Assembly (NCBI RefSeq): GCF_032854445.1
Contig: NC_088305.1
Coordinates: forward strand, 8,995,606-9,059,605
Source: Liolophura sinensis
Taxonomy: Eukaryota > Mollusca > Polyplacophora > Chitonida > Chitonidae
Direction: 5' to 3'
DNA: 64,000 bases
The number at the start of each line of letters is the position of its first letter. The stretch's first letter is position 1. Shown here one piece after another: positions 33,750 through 44,840 of this stretch. The translations under genes and the position numbers were made by a program. The notes under the pieces were generated by a model. The model did not search any database. It was not told where the DNA came from and saw only the letters and a list, made by a program, of their open reading frames with translations.

Positions 33750-34507
33750 GTATTGTTACGACCCAAACTGTCTGTATTATAAAGAGATGGCTTGTTCGAA
33801 ATACACGACAGTTTAGCCGCACAAAAAAGTAACCAAAACCAGCAGATTTTATTTTTCAACAATTTATTAGGTTTAACAGGGACAGATAACAAGACATATA
33901 CAAATACTAAAGTACTTAAGTTCAACAAGAAAGGAATCTATACAAATACTAAAGCACTTTCATGTACAACGGTGTAAAGTCCAAACGGACGCATATACTC
34001 CACAATGCGGAAAACCATCCAGGCATAAATGCACAGATAAGAGGGAAAATCCACAGTATATCTGAGTGTATGATGAAATATACACAAAATTCCATAGACA
34101 GGGTCCGTGTACTAATAAGCACTGTGTACACAAGAGCACAAATTAAATATACAAGTTTAGACTGAACAAGTGCTCGGTGGAGATACGATATAACAAAGCC
34201 AGAGGCTATAAAGACACCAAAATTCAGCACAAAAGTCCTACTAAAGTAACACACAGCGAAAGTGTCCAAAACTCTCAATAATTCTCCTTTCTCCTCCTTT
34301 GACCTGCTTTCATAGGTCTTATATAGACTGGTGGAATTTTCTAGAATAAGAAAATTCTTGAACACTTGTCGTAAACAAACGGGCCCCGAACTGAGCATAT
34401 TCTGCAACATTCTAAGGTAGAGGCAGACAGCAGGCCTTGAACTCAGCATATGTAAACAGTGGCAAGCTGAATTTAAAAGCTGACGGCAGTTGTGCACATA
34501 ACAGTAT
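33750..34507 (-). mobile_element. Solo LTR, about 750 bp, with 4-bp target duplication
   Basis: The element 33754-34503 begins TGTTACG and ends CATAACA, so it has the inverted TGTTA...TAACA ends typical of LTRs, and it is flanked by GTAT at 33750-33753 and 34504-34507. On the minus strand TATATAAG (about 34323) could be the promoter TATA box and AATAAA (about 33863) the poly(A) signal, in the right order; this sets the proposed orientation. No internal region adjoins it, so it is a solo LTR. The 182-codon minus-strand frame inside it is incidental. Confidence 0.7.
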
Positions 34508-35315
34508 AAAAAAAAAAAGAGAAAAGTTTTATCTATCTGGAATCAATCTTCTCTTATAACCATACGTTTTCGACTTAAATTTTGTTAGTTTCTTAAGCTT
34601 GTGATAAATCTTAGCAAGGGTTGAATCAATTTACTTTAAATCTTCCTGTGTAATGTTCATGGCTCACAGATTTTATACATTATTGGATATTGTTGAAGTT
34701 GCTAATTAAGATGTACATTGTATACCAGCACATACATATATGTTACTGAAAGCAAAGTTTTAGGTCTACCAAAAGCTGTTTAGCCAATATTGATTCAGGT
34801 GCTAGGTATCACTGTGCACGATTGAATACACACCCCTTCAGCTATATTGTCTTAATTACCCTGTCTGGGTCAGGACAGCCCCCTCTTCCTCCAAAACCCC
34901 CAAGGGTTTGTTACCTGGTCCTTAATCATCCTGTGTGTCTGTAGCGCTCTAGGGTGACATTCTCCTCACACTGTTCCATTGTCGGCCGTAATTGATTATT
35001 TAAGTAAGGATTAATCTTCACTTTAAAGCTCTTACCCTGGCACTCAACATGCCTTTAAGACATTGTCTGCTGGGCTACCTAGGAGAGTAACTCTATGTAT
35101 GTTTTAGAACAAAATAGTGCACATTTTGAAACTGGGTTAGAAATTACATGTGCATGTGTTTAAGTTAATTGATTTATTTTGATTGATACTATATTGTAAC
35201 CATATCATTTCTGAAGTGGAATTTGGTACCCTATTTCTTCCCATTTTTAGGACAGTTATAAGTAGTGCTGAAAGGGAAGAATTACATTTCTCTCTCCGTT
35301 TTAGGGTAAAATAAT
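34508..35315. other. No gene recognised
   Basis: AT-rich, probably intronic. Confidence 0.35.
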
Positions 35316-35582
35316 TTATTTTTTTATTTATTTTTGATTGGTGTTTTACGCCGTACTGAAGAATATTTCACTTATACGACGGCGGCCAGCATTATGGTGG
35401 GTGGAAACCGGGCAGAGCCCGGGGGAAACCCACAACCATCCGCAGGTTGCTGACAGACCTACCCACATACAGCCGGAGATGAAGCCAGCATGAGCTGGAC
35501 TTGAACTCACAGCGACCACATTGGTGAGAGGCTCCTGGGTCATTACGCTGCGCTAGCGCGCTAACCGACTGAGCCACGGAGG
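35316..35582 (-). mobile_element. SINE-A, full length
   Basis: Tail, 3' domain (TTTCACTTATACGACGGCGG), body and intact head (AACCGACTGAGCCACGGAGG) on the minus strand. Well conserved. Confidence 0.95.
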
Positions 35583-36382
35583 TAAAGTAAAGATATGAAT
35601 ATATTGTTCATTAGATGAACTAACCATGTGGGAAAAAAAAAAAAAATAAACTAAATCGTCCTGCTACAATTAAACATATATTGGTTGAAAAGAGCAGACC
35701 AGGTGTCCTTAAGATTTAGAAGAATTAGGGTGATTTGGCATTTTGGTAAGAACAAAATTTTCAGCAAAGTTGATACTTGCAACCTCATCATTAGCAGTAT
35801 TAAACAAGTATATGTACATTTATTGAACTGATATAGTCACGATTCCTCTGTGATCATGTTTACCTGGAGAAGTTTCACCTGGAGCAGGTTAGAAATGTAC
35901 ATAGCAAAGTTCTCAGTTAGAACATTTTTTTTTTAAATATAAATTAGCATGTATTCGTATACACTTGATGCACTGAGAGTAAAGCCATAGAAATACATAT
36001 CAGTCCATGAAATAGTTAACTCTTTCTTTTTCTGTTTCCTCAAAGTCTTCTGTTCATTGTTTTTCTTAAACAGGAAATATCAGGATATATGTATCTCTGA
36101 ATGCATTCGATTTGTGACCGTATTAAAGTACATGTGTGATTTGATAGATGTTCCTGTCAACACCTTTCTCTGTCCTGAGGTCGATTGGATTTATAGGTAC
36201 AGGTGTATTTTTTTTGGTTGTATAAATTAATTAATTCAGCTTTCTGTGCTATTATTTGTGGAATAATATATTCAAATAAATTCAGGATACAGTTACTTTC
36301 AGCTGAATTTTACAGTCTTCGTTTGACTGAAAGCATTCCCATATTTCCATGGCTTTAAATCTCCCATAGTATCAAGAAGTTG
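35583..36382. other. No gene recognised
   Basis: AT-rich sequence with an A-tract at 35632-35646. No supported exon. Confidence 0.35.
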
Positions 36383-36732
36383 CTCTGCAAGTCTCTGTCC
36401 GCTTCGGGAGCGGTAGATCCAGGGTCAACCCTGGGTCGAGTCACACCTAAGACCATAAAAGAGGAAGTTGTAACTTCCTCGTTTGGTGTTCAGCATGAAA
36501 GGGATAGTGCAACGACTGGTTGACCCGTATCAGGATAATAGCGCGGGCGGGGTGGCTTACTTGCCTTCAGTAACTCGTCTCAGTGAAGCAGCACTAGATA
36601 AAAGAGTGGTGGAAATCTGTCCTGCAACAAGGAGGCATATTACATGCACACTAAAGATTCCTTCGTCGTCATACAACTGAAACATTGTACAACGTTAAAA
36701 CCCCAAGCACTCACTCACTCACTCTGCAAGTC
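36383..36732 (+). mobile_element. SINE-B, 5'-truncated, with 11-bp target-site duplications
   Basis: The body 36394-36721 is flanked by CTCTGCAAGTC at 36383-36393 and 36722-36732. The copy begins at CTGTCCGCTTCGGGAGCGG, so the A box is missing while the B box (GGGTCAACCC), body, 3' domain and CACT-repeat tail are intact. Confidence 0.92.
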
Positions 36733-37124
36733 CGTGTTGGACGTGTTTTCTCTAAATCATTGGTAAAAGACTAAAACTCCTTTTCTTACATACCTGTCAA
36801 AAAATGTTGGTCTTTGAGAAGGAATATTTCTGCATGATGCCACACCAGTGGTATTTCAGTCCTGATCAGCATGAACTGTCGAATATGTAAGGGGCTTGAA
36901 AACCTTGAAAAGCCTTGGAGTTGAAGTTAGCTTTTCCAGGCCTTGAAAAATCAGAAATATCAGAGGTTTTGGTACATCGGCCTACAAAAGACTTGAAATT
37001 CAGACTTTGTTACTAGCCTTCAGACCACTGTGCATAGCATGCTGGAATTTTGCAGTGCATGCACCCTGACTGATGTGACAATAGTCTGTAGTAGTCATAT
37101 AAAAAAGTACAGTTTATGAAGTAC

Positions 37125-37130
<6 letters not shown>

Positions 37131-37160
<30 letters not shown>
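37131..37160. repeat. (TA)n microsatellite
   Basis: About 15 TA dinucleotides lie shortly before a SINE-A fragment. Confidence 0.95.
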
Positions 37161-37164
<4 letters not shown>

Positions 37165-37184
37165 ATTTGTATTGCATGTTTATC

Positions 37185-37343
37185 GTGCAAGCTTTCTCTT
37201 CGACCGTACATCGGAAGGTTTGTCAGAAACCTGCGGGTGGTTGTGGGTTTCCCCTGGGTTTTTCCCAGTTTCCCCCTCCCATCGTCATGTGAGAAACGTT
37301 CTTGAGTACAGCGTAATACAACAATCAAATAAATAAATAAAAG
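37185..37343 (+). mobile_element. SINE-A 3' half, diverged
   Basis: GCTTTCTCTTCGACCGTACA, then ACGTTCTTGAGTACAGCGTA and an AAAT tail. There is a central deletion after CCTCCCAT. Confidence 0.8.
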
Positions 37344-38767
37344 AAAGCACTTGACTACATGGTAGAATGGTGTGGTAGTGTACAGGGGAAACAAGGCGTG
37401 GCTAATACAAAACAGCAAAGTCCTTAAAAATGTAACCTCTAGATGTGTTTTCCCTCTATCTTAAATCATTCTCATGTCAATAGGAAAATAGGGTGTGGTG
37501 TACAAGTATGAGGCCAATGTGCAGTGTGTATGACCCTTTTCTTTCACCTGCTTTACTCGCTTTTTGGAGAGAACATCATGTTTTTATTCACCAGACAAAT
37601 GTCACAGTGTGGGGAGCGTTTTTTTTTTTTTTTTTTGTGCTGCATCCAATTTCTCAGCGAGTTTATTTCAGAGACAGGTTGGCCATGAGATTATCACTCA
37701 GCTTGGTCACTTTAATAAACTGTGAGGAAGAAGTCGACTATCAGTGTTTTTTAAGTAATTTTTCAGAGGAGCAGCTTAATGACATTTATGACATCTACAT
37801 GTTTTACTGATTTCCTCCAGGGTGTTTTCAAGGTTCTTCCACAAAACACGGTCGAATATTTGTCGAGGAAAATGAGGGGGGTTTACCATGTGTACCCTGT
37901 TAGTTTTTCACCCACAGAACTGACAGCCTTTGTGTAATTGCAAAATGCTTCAGTATGGTGTCAAACGACAATTTAACAGTTAAATATGAGTGAAGGTAAG
38001 GTAAAAACACAAGGTAAACACACTAGACATAAATAAATTGTAGTAAATTGGATGTGTCATTCGATTAGGATTTGTACGATCAAAATAATTATGAATGCAG
38101 CACTAGACCCTTCGTGCATGCAATCGTGGCAATATAGCAGAACAGAGGCACTTATTATAGAAATAAAAAGAAAAAAAAATTGAAATGTTTTAGGCAGACA
38201 CATGAAGTTTTTATGTTTCTGAAAACTGGAGGGCTGTTTTTCTTTGGTGGTTGTTTTTGTCTGTTTTTGTTTTGGGGAGTGGGGGGGTGCCGGTATTATA
38301 TGAAAACAACGTAGTTTAGAAATGATGTCATTGTTGTTTTGATCCTCCACTCATTCGGCTGTGATGATGTCTGTTACATTTAAATACGGAAATTTGCGTC
38401 AAATGTTGCGTTTATTTCTCTCCTTTGCTTCACTTCTCTACCCCCAGGGGAAATTACGTACATGTATAACAATTAGTGAGAGTTAAGAGAGGACCGAGGA
38501 CTCATTAATCAAGTTCATTACGTCTGCAAAGCTGTCATACAAATACAAATCATACAAATGAAGGTAATTTGAGTAAGACAAATCAAAAGGAAATAAACAA
38601 GATGTGTGTTGTCTTTCTGCAAAGTGGATGACAGTTGCAAGTGTCAAGTCAAAAATCATCAAGTGGTGATGTACAGTGTGTGTGGCGTTACATGTATGTA
38701 AAAACTTTCGATGGTGGTGGTGGGGGGTGGGGGGCGCAGCTTAACATTGCTGTCAGACATTGTATTT
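37344..38767. other. No gene recognised
   Basis: T-tract at 37620-37636 and a G-rich run near 38281-38287. The open frames at 37493-37810 and 38057-38350 have no coding support. Confidence 0.35.
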
Positions 38768-38948
38768 ATAATGACCGGTTCCTCTTCGGACGCACACGAG
38801 ATGGTCTGCCATCAACCTGTGGATGATCGTGGGTTCCCGCGGGCTCTGCCCGGTTTCCTCCCACCATACTGCTGGCCGCCGTGGTATAAGTGAAATATTC
38901 TTGAGTACGGCGTAAAACACCAATCAAATAAATGAATGAATAATGACC
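38768..38948 (+). mobile_element. SINE-A, 5'-truncated, with 9-bp target-site duplications
   Basis: The body 38777-38939 is flanked by ATAATGACC at 38768-38776 and 38940-38948. It starts in the central block (GGTTCCTCTTCGGACGCA) and is well conserved to the tail. Confidence 0.88.
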
Positions 38949-39071
38949 TGACTTACACCATTGTATAAATATTCAGTGAATATCTAATTACTGTGTTTCA
39001 CCTGAAGTTTAGCATTTTAATAGCTCACATCGTGCTGGATTCTGATTGACCTACCCACCTCATACAGTCTT

Positions 39072-39185
39072 ACAGTTTGATTAATGGTATACAGTTTGAT
39101 TAATGGTATACAGTTTGATTAATGGTATACAGTTTGATTAATGGTATACAGTTTGATTAATGGTATACAGTTTGATTAATGGTAT
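39072..39185. repeat. 19-bp tandem repeat, six perfect units
   Basis: ACAGTTTGATTAATGGTAT is repeated six times without mismatch, indicating very recent slippage or expansion and likely length polymorphism. Confidence 0.97.
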
Positions 39186-39276
39186 CATCGTAAGGCCTTT
39201 ATGTGCAGACTTCTGAAAGTGCTTTTTTCATGTGGCAGGCTTTAGGTGAAATTTAGTATTTACCTAATTTGCTTTT

Positions 39277-39428
39277 ACGTCCAGCTCAGCCTGGCTCCCT
39301 CTCCGGCCGTACGTGAGAAGGTCTGTCAGCAACGTGCGGAATGTTGTGGGTTTTAACTCTGCTCGGTTTCCTCCTACCATAATGCTTGAGTACGGCGTAA
39401 AACACCAATCAAATAAAGAAATAAATAA
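39277..39428 (+). mobile_element. SINE-A with internal deletion
   Basis: The body from the B-box side (CGTCCAGCTCAGCCTGGCTC) jumps from CACCATAATGC-type sequence straight to TTGAGTACGGCGTAAAACAC, losing about 30 bases of the 3' domain. Confidence 0.85.
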
Positions 39429-41540
39429 CTTTATATATGACATCAGTGGAGTTGGATGATTCAGGGAAAAGTGGGGAAAAATACAACGTACTTGTTTGCC
39501 CTCTGTGCTGGTGTGAGTGTCCATTTAGTTATACAAATTATTCAGCATTGTAGTATTTGCTGTGTTGTTAAACGGGGTCATTCAGCCTGCTTTTGTTAAG
39601 TTGCCCTCGAGGGGGGATTCCTAATCCTCGGGCATGATTGCACTGGTCGAGCAGTTACGTGTACCACTTCACTATACTCTCATAGGTGTTAGAAATTATT
39701 TACAGTTGATACAATTACGTAGTTCTTACAAATAAAATTGTAAACATTTAGTGTATTACATGAACTTTTTATCTCTCCTATCACTTCTTAAGTAATGCAC
39801 TAAGTCAGTTCAATATGGTTTCCTGGACATTTTGTTGAATATCCTAAAGATTTGTGAATTTAGAAACAAGTTTTTTTTTTCTTTTCGGCCTATCAGAAAA
39901 GGTTGTGATAAGGCGTTAAACATCATGTAACTTAGATCCTGGATTTATAATTAACCTTTCACAACTTCCCATTCACTCCCATTATTGAGCTGCAGTCATG
40001 AAGCAATTAAACATGTAGTTAAACCCAAATTTGCTTTTTTGACTGAATATATTTAATTCTCCACTATAATTTCATTTTTCTTTTCTCTATGGAGCACAAA
40101 ATGTGTTTCCTCAGAAAATATGCTCAACAAAACATTTTTAGGTGTAAGCAAATCTTTTATTGTTTGAGTCTAATCTTTTGTTACTTGGAGCACAATGTGG
40201 CCATATTGTCAGTTTAACTTGAAACCTTCGAGACAAATACATTATGAAGAACGATTTCTAACTTTTGTCTATATCCAAATCTTGCTCTCTTTGACTTTTT
40301 GAAAAGCTTGTGTACAGCTGTATCTGCCTTTACTACGATACCCCTGGGTATATGTGACCCAGATGTTTGGGATATTTATGGTAGCAGACACAATGGCCTC
40401 TTTACAAGTACAGTTGAGTTATTCTGTAGGTATTGTAACACCACAACCCTTGAGCAAGCAGATCTGTTGAACATCATGTGTTAAAATGTGTCAATTGGCT
40501 ATTGAAGATCAAGCTTTCTTCCCATTGCCACCTTTCCTAAAGATTGTTGAGTCAATTCCACACTGATCTGAACACGCCCTTTTTGTGCTGGGTACGGCCC
40601 AGAGGCTAGCTAACTGGGCAGTAAGCAGCATGTTTTTCCCACACACACACAGGGGCTGCACTTACGGTGCTGACAATTTTGTACTGCATGTAGAGTGCCT
40701 TTGTTGATTCAAGGTTGATCGTCAGTATTTATCGCTATTGGGATATTTAATTTACATGCAACAACTGACAGCTTGTCGTGAGTTCGTGTGCTGTGGATAT
40801 TTATAACTGAATGATCGTATAGATAATGCCATCTTTTAAACTAGGACCGATCTAGTTCACATCCTGAGGTTTACGTCCAACTGCCGTGATTGCCATGTTG
40901 CTTTTTTACGCCAATTTCACGCTTGGCCAGTTGCCATGGGGACAAAGTTGCGTGTGTCTTCACTCGATGTTTTTTTTGACCATTCGTAAACTGCATGATG
41001 TATGGATACATGTATAACAGATCATGTTTTTTTTTCACACTGCCACGAAAAAGACGAACACGATTCGGAATATATGTACATACATTGAAGAAGATCAGCT
41101 TCAGCAGCATGCTCTAAGGAGCTATAGGTGTACTGTACCTTCCGAATGCGTCGCAGGACACACAATCTTTTATAGCCTGTGAGAGCTAAATGATGACATA
41201 CAGGTTGGTTGTGCCAAGTTGAAGTAGTTGAGCTCTGTACTCTGCAGTCATAGGAATTACCCTCAACCAGGCTGTATGACGCAGACACACATCAACATTC
41301 CTCTGTGTCTTGGTGTCTCCAGGTTGTTTTTTTAAAAGGGACCTGCCTAACTACCCCTCTCCCGCCCCCACCAACCAAGGATCCTCTCTCAATGACCCTG
41401 GGTTATGTAACTGTATGCATGTAGAAACCCCTTCCTGAGCCCCGCTGTGACTGAATCACCTCCCAGTCTTGCCCCCTTTCCCCATTCTCTTTCTGCCTCT
41501 TTTACCTGGCAAGCATTAGAGTGTCTGTGTGTGTCAACAG
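39429..41540. other. No gene recognised
   Basis: A long AT-rich stretch without repeats or convincing exons. The open frames at 40299-40484 and 40871-41288 lack support. Confidence 0.35.
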
Positions 41541-41651
41541 CTGAGGCTAAGTTAAGGCTCTGCTGTGGGGCAGTGCAGGTTAAGGACAGATCGCCTCCAA
41601 GAGGAACACCCACAGGAATATCATGTACCCATACAAGCTGAAGATGCTGGG
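41541..41651 (+). CDS. Candidate 5' exon with a start codon (partial)
   Basis: The acceptor TGTGTGTGTCAACAG and donor GG|GTAAGC bound 111 bases. ATG at 41623 opens nine codons plus two bases (MYPYKLKML). Joining it in phase to the candidate exon at 32354-32541 gives a stop within five codons, so the two are not consecutive coding exons; they could be alternative 5' exons of one gene whose body lies beyond the window. Confidence 0.3.
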
Positions 41652-41655
41652 GTAA

Positions 41656-41948
41656 GCATCCATTTTGTCTGTTTTCATTCCTTTTTACAGGTCACTATTT
41701 TGTCTACATTGTCTGATTTGTGTGACAGCTAGTATGCTGTTTTCTCCATTTTTTGTCTGTTTTTTGAGACACATTTGTAAGACAGTTAAGTTTTTTTTCC
41801 CGTTTTCTGAGACAGTACACTGTGTATCCATTTTCTCTGTAAACTGAAACAGCTACATGTAGACTACACTGTTTTGTTTGTTTTCTGAGATGGCTACATA
41901 TGTAGTTCACTAATTTGTCCATTTGGTGAGACAGCTAGTACAGTGTCT
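41656..41948 (+). repeat. Degenerate minisatellite, unit about 50-65 bp
   Basis: Four or five diverged units share CCATTTTCTGAGACAGCTA-type sequence followed by ACACTGTTTTGTC-type sequence. Unit boundaries are imprecise. Confidence 0.55.
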
Positions 41949-42635
41949 CCCAGGTGTCTAGAAGAAGACAACCTGACTACCTGCTCTGACTCCCCTACCC
42001 CTCCCCCTTCACCCCACCCCACACCCCCCTTCTGGGTAATCTACAAGTCCTCTGTGGGTACATATACATGTTGGAGACGCACATCCACTCTTACTCACTG
42101 GCTGAGCCACTTCTCATTCCCTTTTTGATATAGAGTTATCTTGAAATCAATAAACCCTTGGTGATGGAAGTTCAATAACTTTGAATTATCGATCAAAATT
42201 AATTCTTCATTTAATACCATATGTCAACGGTCAGTCAAAACTAATTATCTTTGCTTAATTGAAGGCGAATTGATTAGATACTGTTTTGTACTAATAAAGA
42301 ACTACACCTGCATGGGTGTTTCTGGGTGTCTTTGCCACTAAGGACAGATGTATAGTCATATCACAAATTGTACGCTATCCCTATAAAGTTATACCGGTAC
42401 ATGTAAGTTTTAAAAGTTGACTTATTCAATAAAATAATGAATAATAGTGAACATTGTCACAAGTGTTAACTTTGGACCTCAGTTACGACCTTGAGTTGAA
42501 CAAGCCCAGTTTACCATTGGTGACTTTAATTCTCCCATTTTTTTTTTTTTTTGAATTCAGGTGTCTCGGGAGCTAAAAAAATTCAGGTGTCTCGGATTAT
42601 ATTTACCCTGCTTGAATGACATTATATCCAGTTTG
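41949..42635. other. Pyrimidine-rich tract, otherwise nothing recognised
   Basis: CCCCTCCCCCTTCACCCCAC-like sequence at 41992-42032 and a T-tract at 42540-42553. No supported exon. Confidence 0.4.
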
Positions 42636-42846
42636 CAGTTTAATTCTTCAACCTTTTCAGCCACCTCTGCAACCAGTATTTCGAACATTCTGAGAGAACC
42701 ATGGGGTGTAGAGAAATGATCTGCACAGATTTGTGAAGCTTGCATCTTTAATGACACAATCAAGTCATTTTTAGCAACAATTACATAATAATTATGTCCA
42801 TAAATTTGACTGAAAAAGGACTTGAAAAGGTTGAAGATTTACAGTA
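42636..42846 (+). mobile_element. MITE-2, near complete copy
   Basis: The left end TAATTCTTCAACCTTTTCAG and right end CTTGAAAAGGTTGAAGATTT-ACAGTA form inverted repeats over more than 20 bases. The interior (GAGAACCATGGGGTGTAGAG, AGCTTGCATCTTTA) aligns with the copy at 51585. Confidence 0.75.
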
Positions 42847-43998
42847 GGTGTAACATGTGTGCTAGTGAAGGGTGTATAATGCCAGCACCTGCAAACAACT
42901 TCTTCAAAGGTGACTTTTAAAATTTTAAAAACCCATTCAATTTTAATCAGTCTTTTGGAGAGTATCTTATGTTGTTTACATGTTCAGTTTGCCAGAGATT
43001 GTTCCTGGCAGGATGGGTTTTGATGCCTGACAATGCCCTTGTCATTCATTTCAGTACTTTGTCCCAGTTTTCTGAATCAGACATGTTCTGTATACAAGCA
43101 AATATCTTCCGAGTTACTTCTTAATGTATTTTCTGCACTTACTTAGCCTATGATAATCAGTTCGTGCTAGCTGAAATTAGATACAGTGCTTTCTGCATGG
43201 CTAGAACGCTTCCTTTCACTGCAGGATCATAGGTTAACCTCTGCAAAAGAGTTAAGAGCTTGTGCCATTTGTAGAATTTTAAACATCGCCGTCTGCATGT
43301 GGTATTTTCGGCACGGGGGACAGAAATAGTAGCTTTACACTTTGGGCATGACGTACAAAGAACAAAAGGGCATTGTGACGGGTGGGTTTTCGCCCTCGGT
43401 GTTTGCTGTGAATATTGCGGTGACTGCTTAAATATGATGGCATTTTACGCAAAATATGCAGCTGTGACACTATAGTATGTACACTATGATATTATGTTCA
43501 GACTGTTGGGAACTTCTGCGCATCCTGTGGCGTTCAATATGTGCACAGTTTTGTTATCATGTGGCTTATGGATTGACTTCTGTATATACACAGTACATGA
43601 CCTAAAGTTTGCCCTTGACTAAAGTCGCTTATTTTACCTGAATCTCTAGTGTTCAGTTGATCATTGAAAGATTTATTGAGATTTTTTTTGCGTGGAAAGT
43701 AAGACAGTATCGTAGAAAGGGGAAAATGTAATTTTCACATCCAAAACAATATCTTGTGAGGTGTATTTGCCTTTAAAAGCACCCTTTTTTAGGGCAAATT
43801 TTTAGGTTATTTACCTTATAAATATATATATATACAGTATATGTAGTTATATATTGAGTAATACATGGGCCCACAGTTACATAATTATCAGATGATTCAG
43901 TATATATAGACATACCACTGTAAATAAACTCGTGTAAATAAATGGATGTGAGCTATCTACCTGTATATGTAGTGAAAATGCTCACATCTTGAGCATTA
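42847..43998. other. No gene recognised
   Basis: AT-rich sequence with a TA-rich run at 43818-43840. No supported exon. Confidence 0.35.
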
Positions 43999-44207
43999 TG
44001 GAGGCCTCCGTTGCTCAGTTAATGACCCATCAGCCTCTCACCTGAATGCTGTCACTGTGAGTTCGTCTAGCTCATGCTGGCTTCCTCTCCAGCCGTATGT
44101 CGGAAGGTCTGGCAGCTGCCTGCAGATGGTCGTTGTGTTTCCCCTGGGCTCTGCCCGGTTTCCTTCCACCATAAAAAACACCAATCAAATAAATCAATAA
44201 ATAAATG
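43999..44207 (+). mobile_element. SINE-A with two internal deletions
   Basis: The head (GGCCTCCGTTGCTCAGTTAA) lacks the segment between the A box and ATGACCC, and the 3' domain is deleted between CACCATAA and AAACACCAATCAAATAA. Confidence 0.88.
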
Positions 44208-44492
44208 AATATGTATTAGTATTAACCTATTATCCTGTTTGAGATGCTCTGTATCATAAATTACCTGTATATAAACAAACACCTACATGTACATGTGTAT
44301 CAAGGTAGATTTGGATGTGATCAGCATTCTTTAGTGACAGGTATTTGATAGGTTAATCAGTGTTTATGTTCATATGTGTCAGCTTGTGTTACCAGAACCA
44401 TTCCTCACTTAAACTTAGCTGAGTCAAGAAATTGTGGTACTCCGCCAGGCCATAGAGTAGCTAGACGTGAAAGTTTTATTTGTGACTTGTCT

Positions 44493-44840
44493 ATGAGTGA
44501 GGGAGTGAATGATTCTTAGGGTTTAACGTCGTACTCAACAATTTTTCAGTTATATGTAATAACAAAGGAGTCCTTAGTGTACATGTAATATGTCTCCTTG
44601 TTGCCGGACGGATTTCCACCACTCTTTTTTTCTAGTGCTGCTTCACTGAGACGACTTAACGAAGGCAAGTAATCCACCCCACCCGAGCCATTATACTGAT
44701 ACGGGTCAACCAGTTGTTGCACTATCCCTTAATGCTGAACTCCCAAGTAAGGAAGCTGCAACTTCATCCTTTGAAGTCTTAGGTGTGACCCGACCCGGGG
44801 TTGACCCTGGATCTATCGCTCCCGAAGCAGACTCTTAGGT
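44493..44840 (-). mobile_element. SINE-B, near full length
   Basis: The reversed 3' domain (GGTTTAACGTCGTACTCAAC), body (AGCTGCAACTTCATCC) and B-box region (GGGGTTGACCCTGGATCTA) are present. The head degrades after GAAGCAGACTCTTAGG. Confidence 0.9.

Noticed and set aside
33949-34497. 182-codon minus-strand open frame, hydrophobic and membrane-protein-like
   Set aside because: It lies wholly inside the solo LTR defined by TGTTA/TAACA ends and GTAT duplications, shows no recognised domain, and is best explained as incidental.
41447-41641. 64-codon plus-strand frame
   Set aside because: It crosses a strong acceptor at 41540 and has no domain. The splice-bounded exon 41541-41651 is a better explanation.
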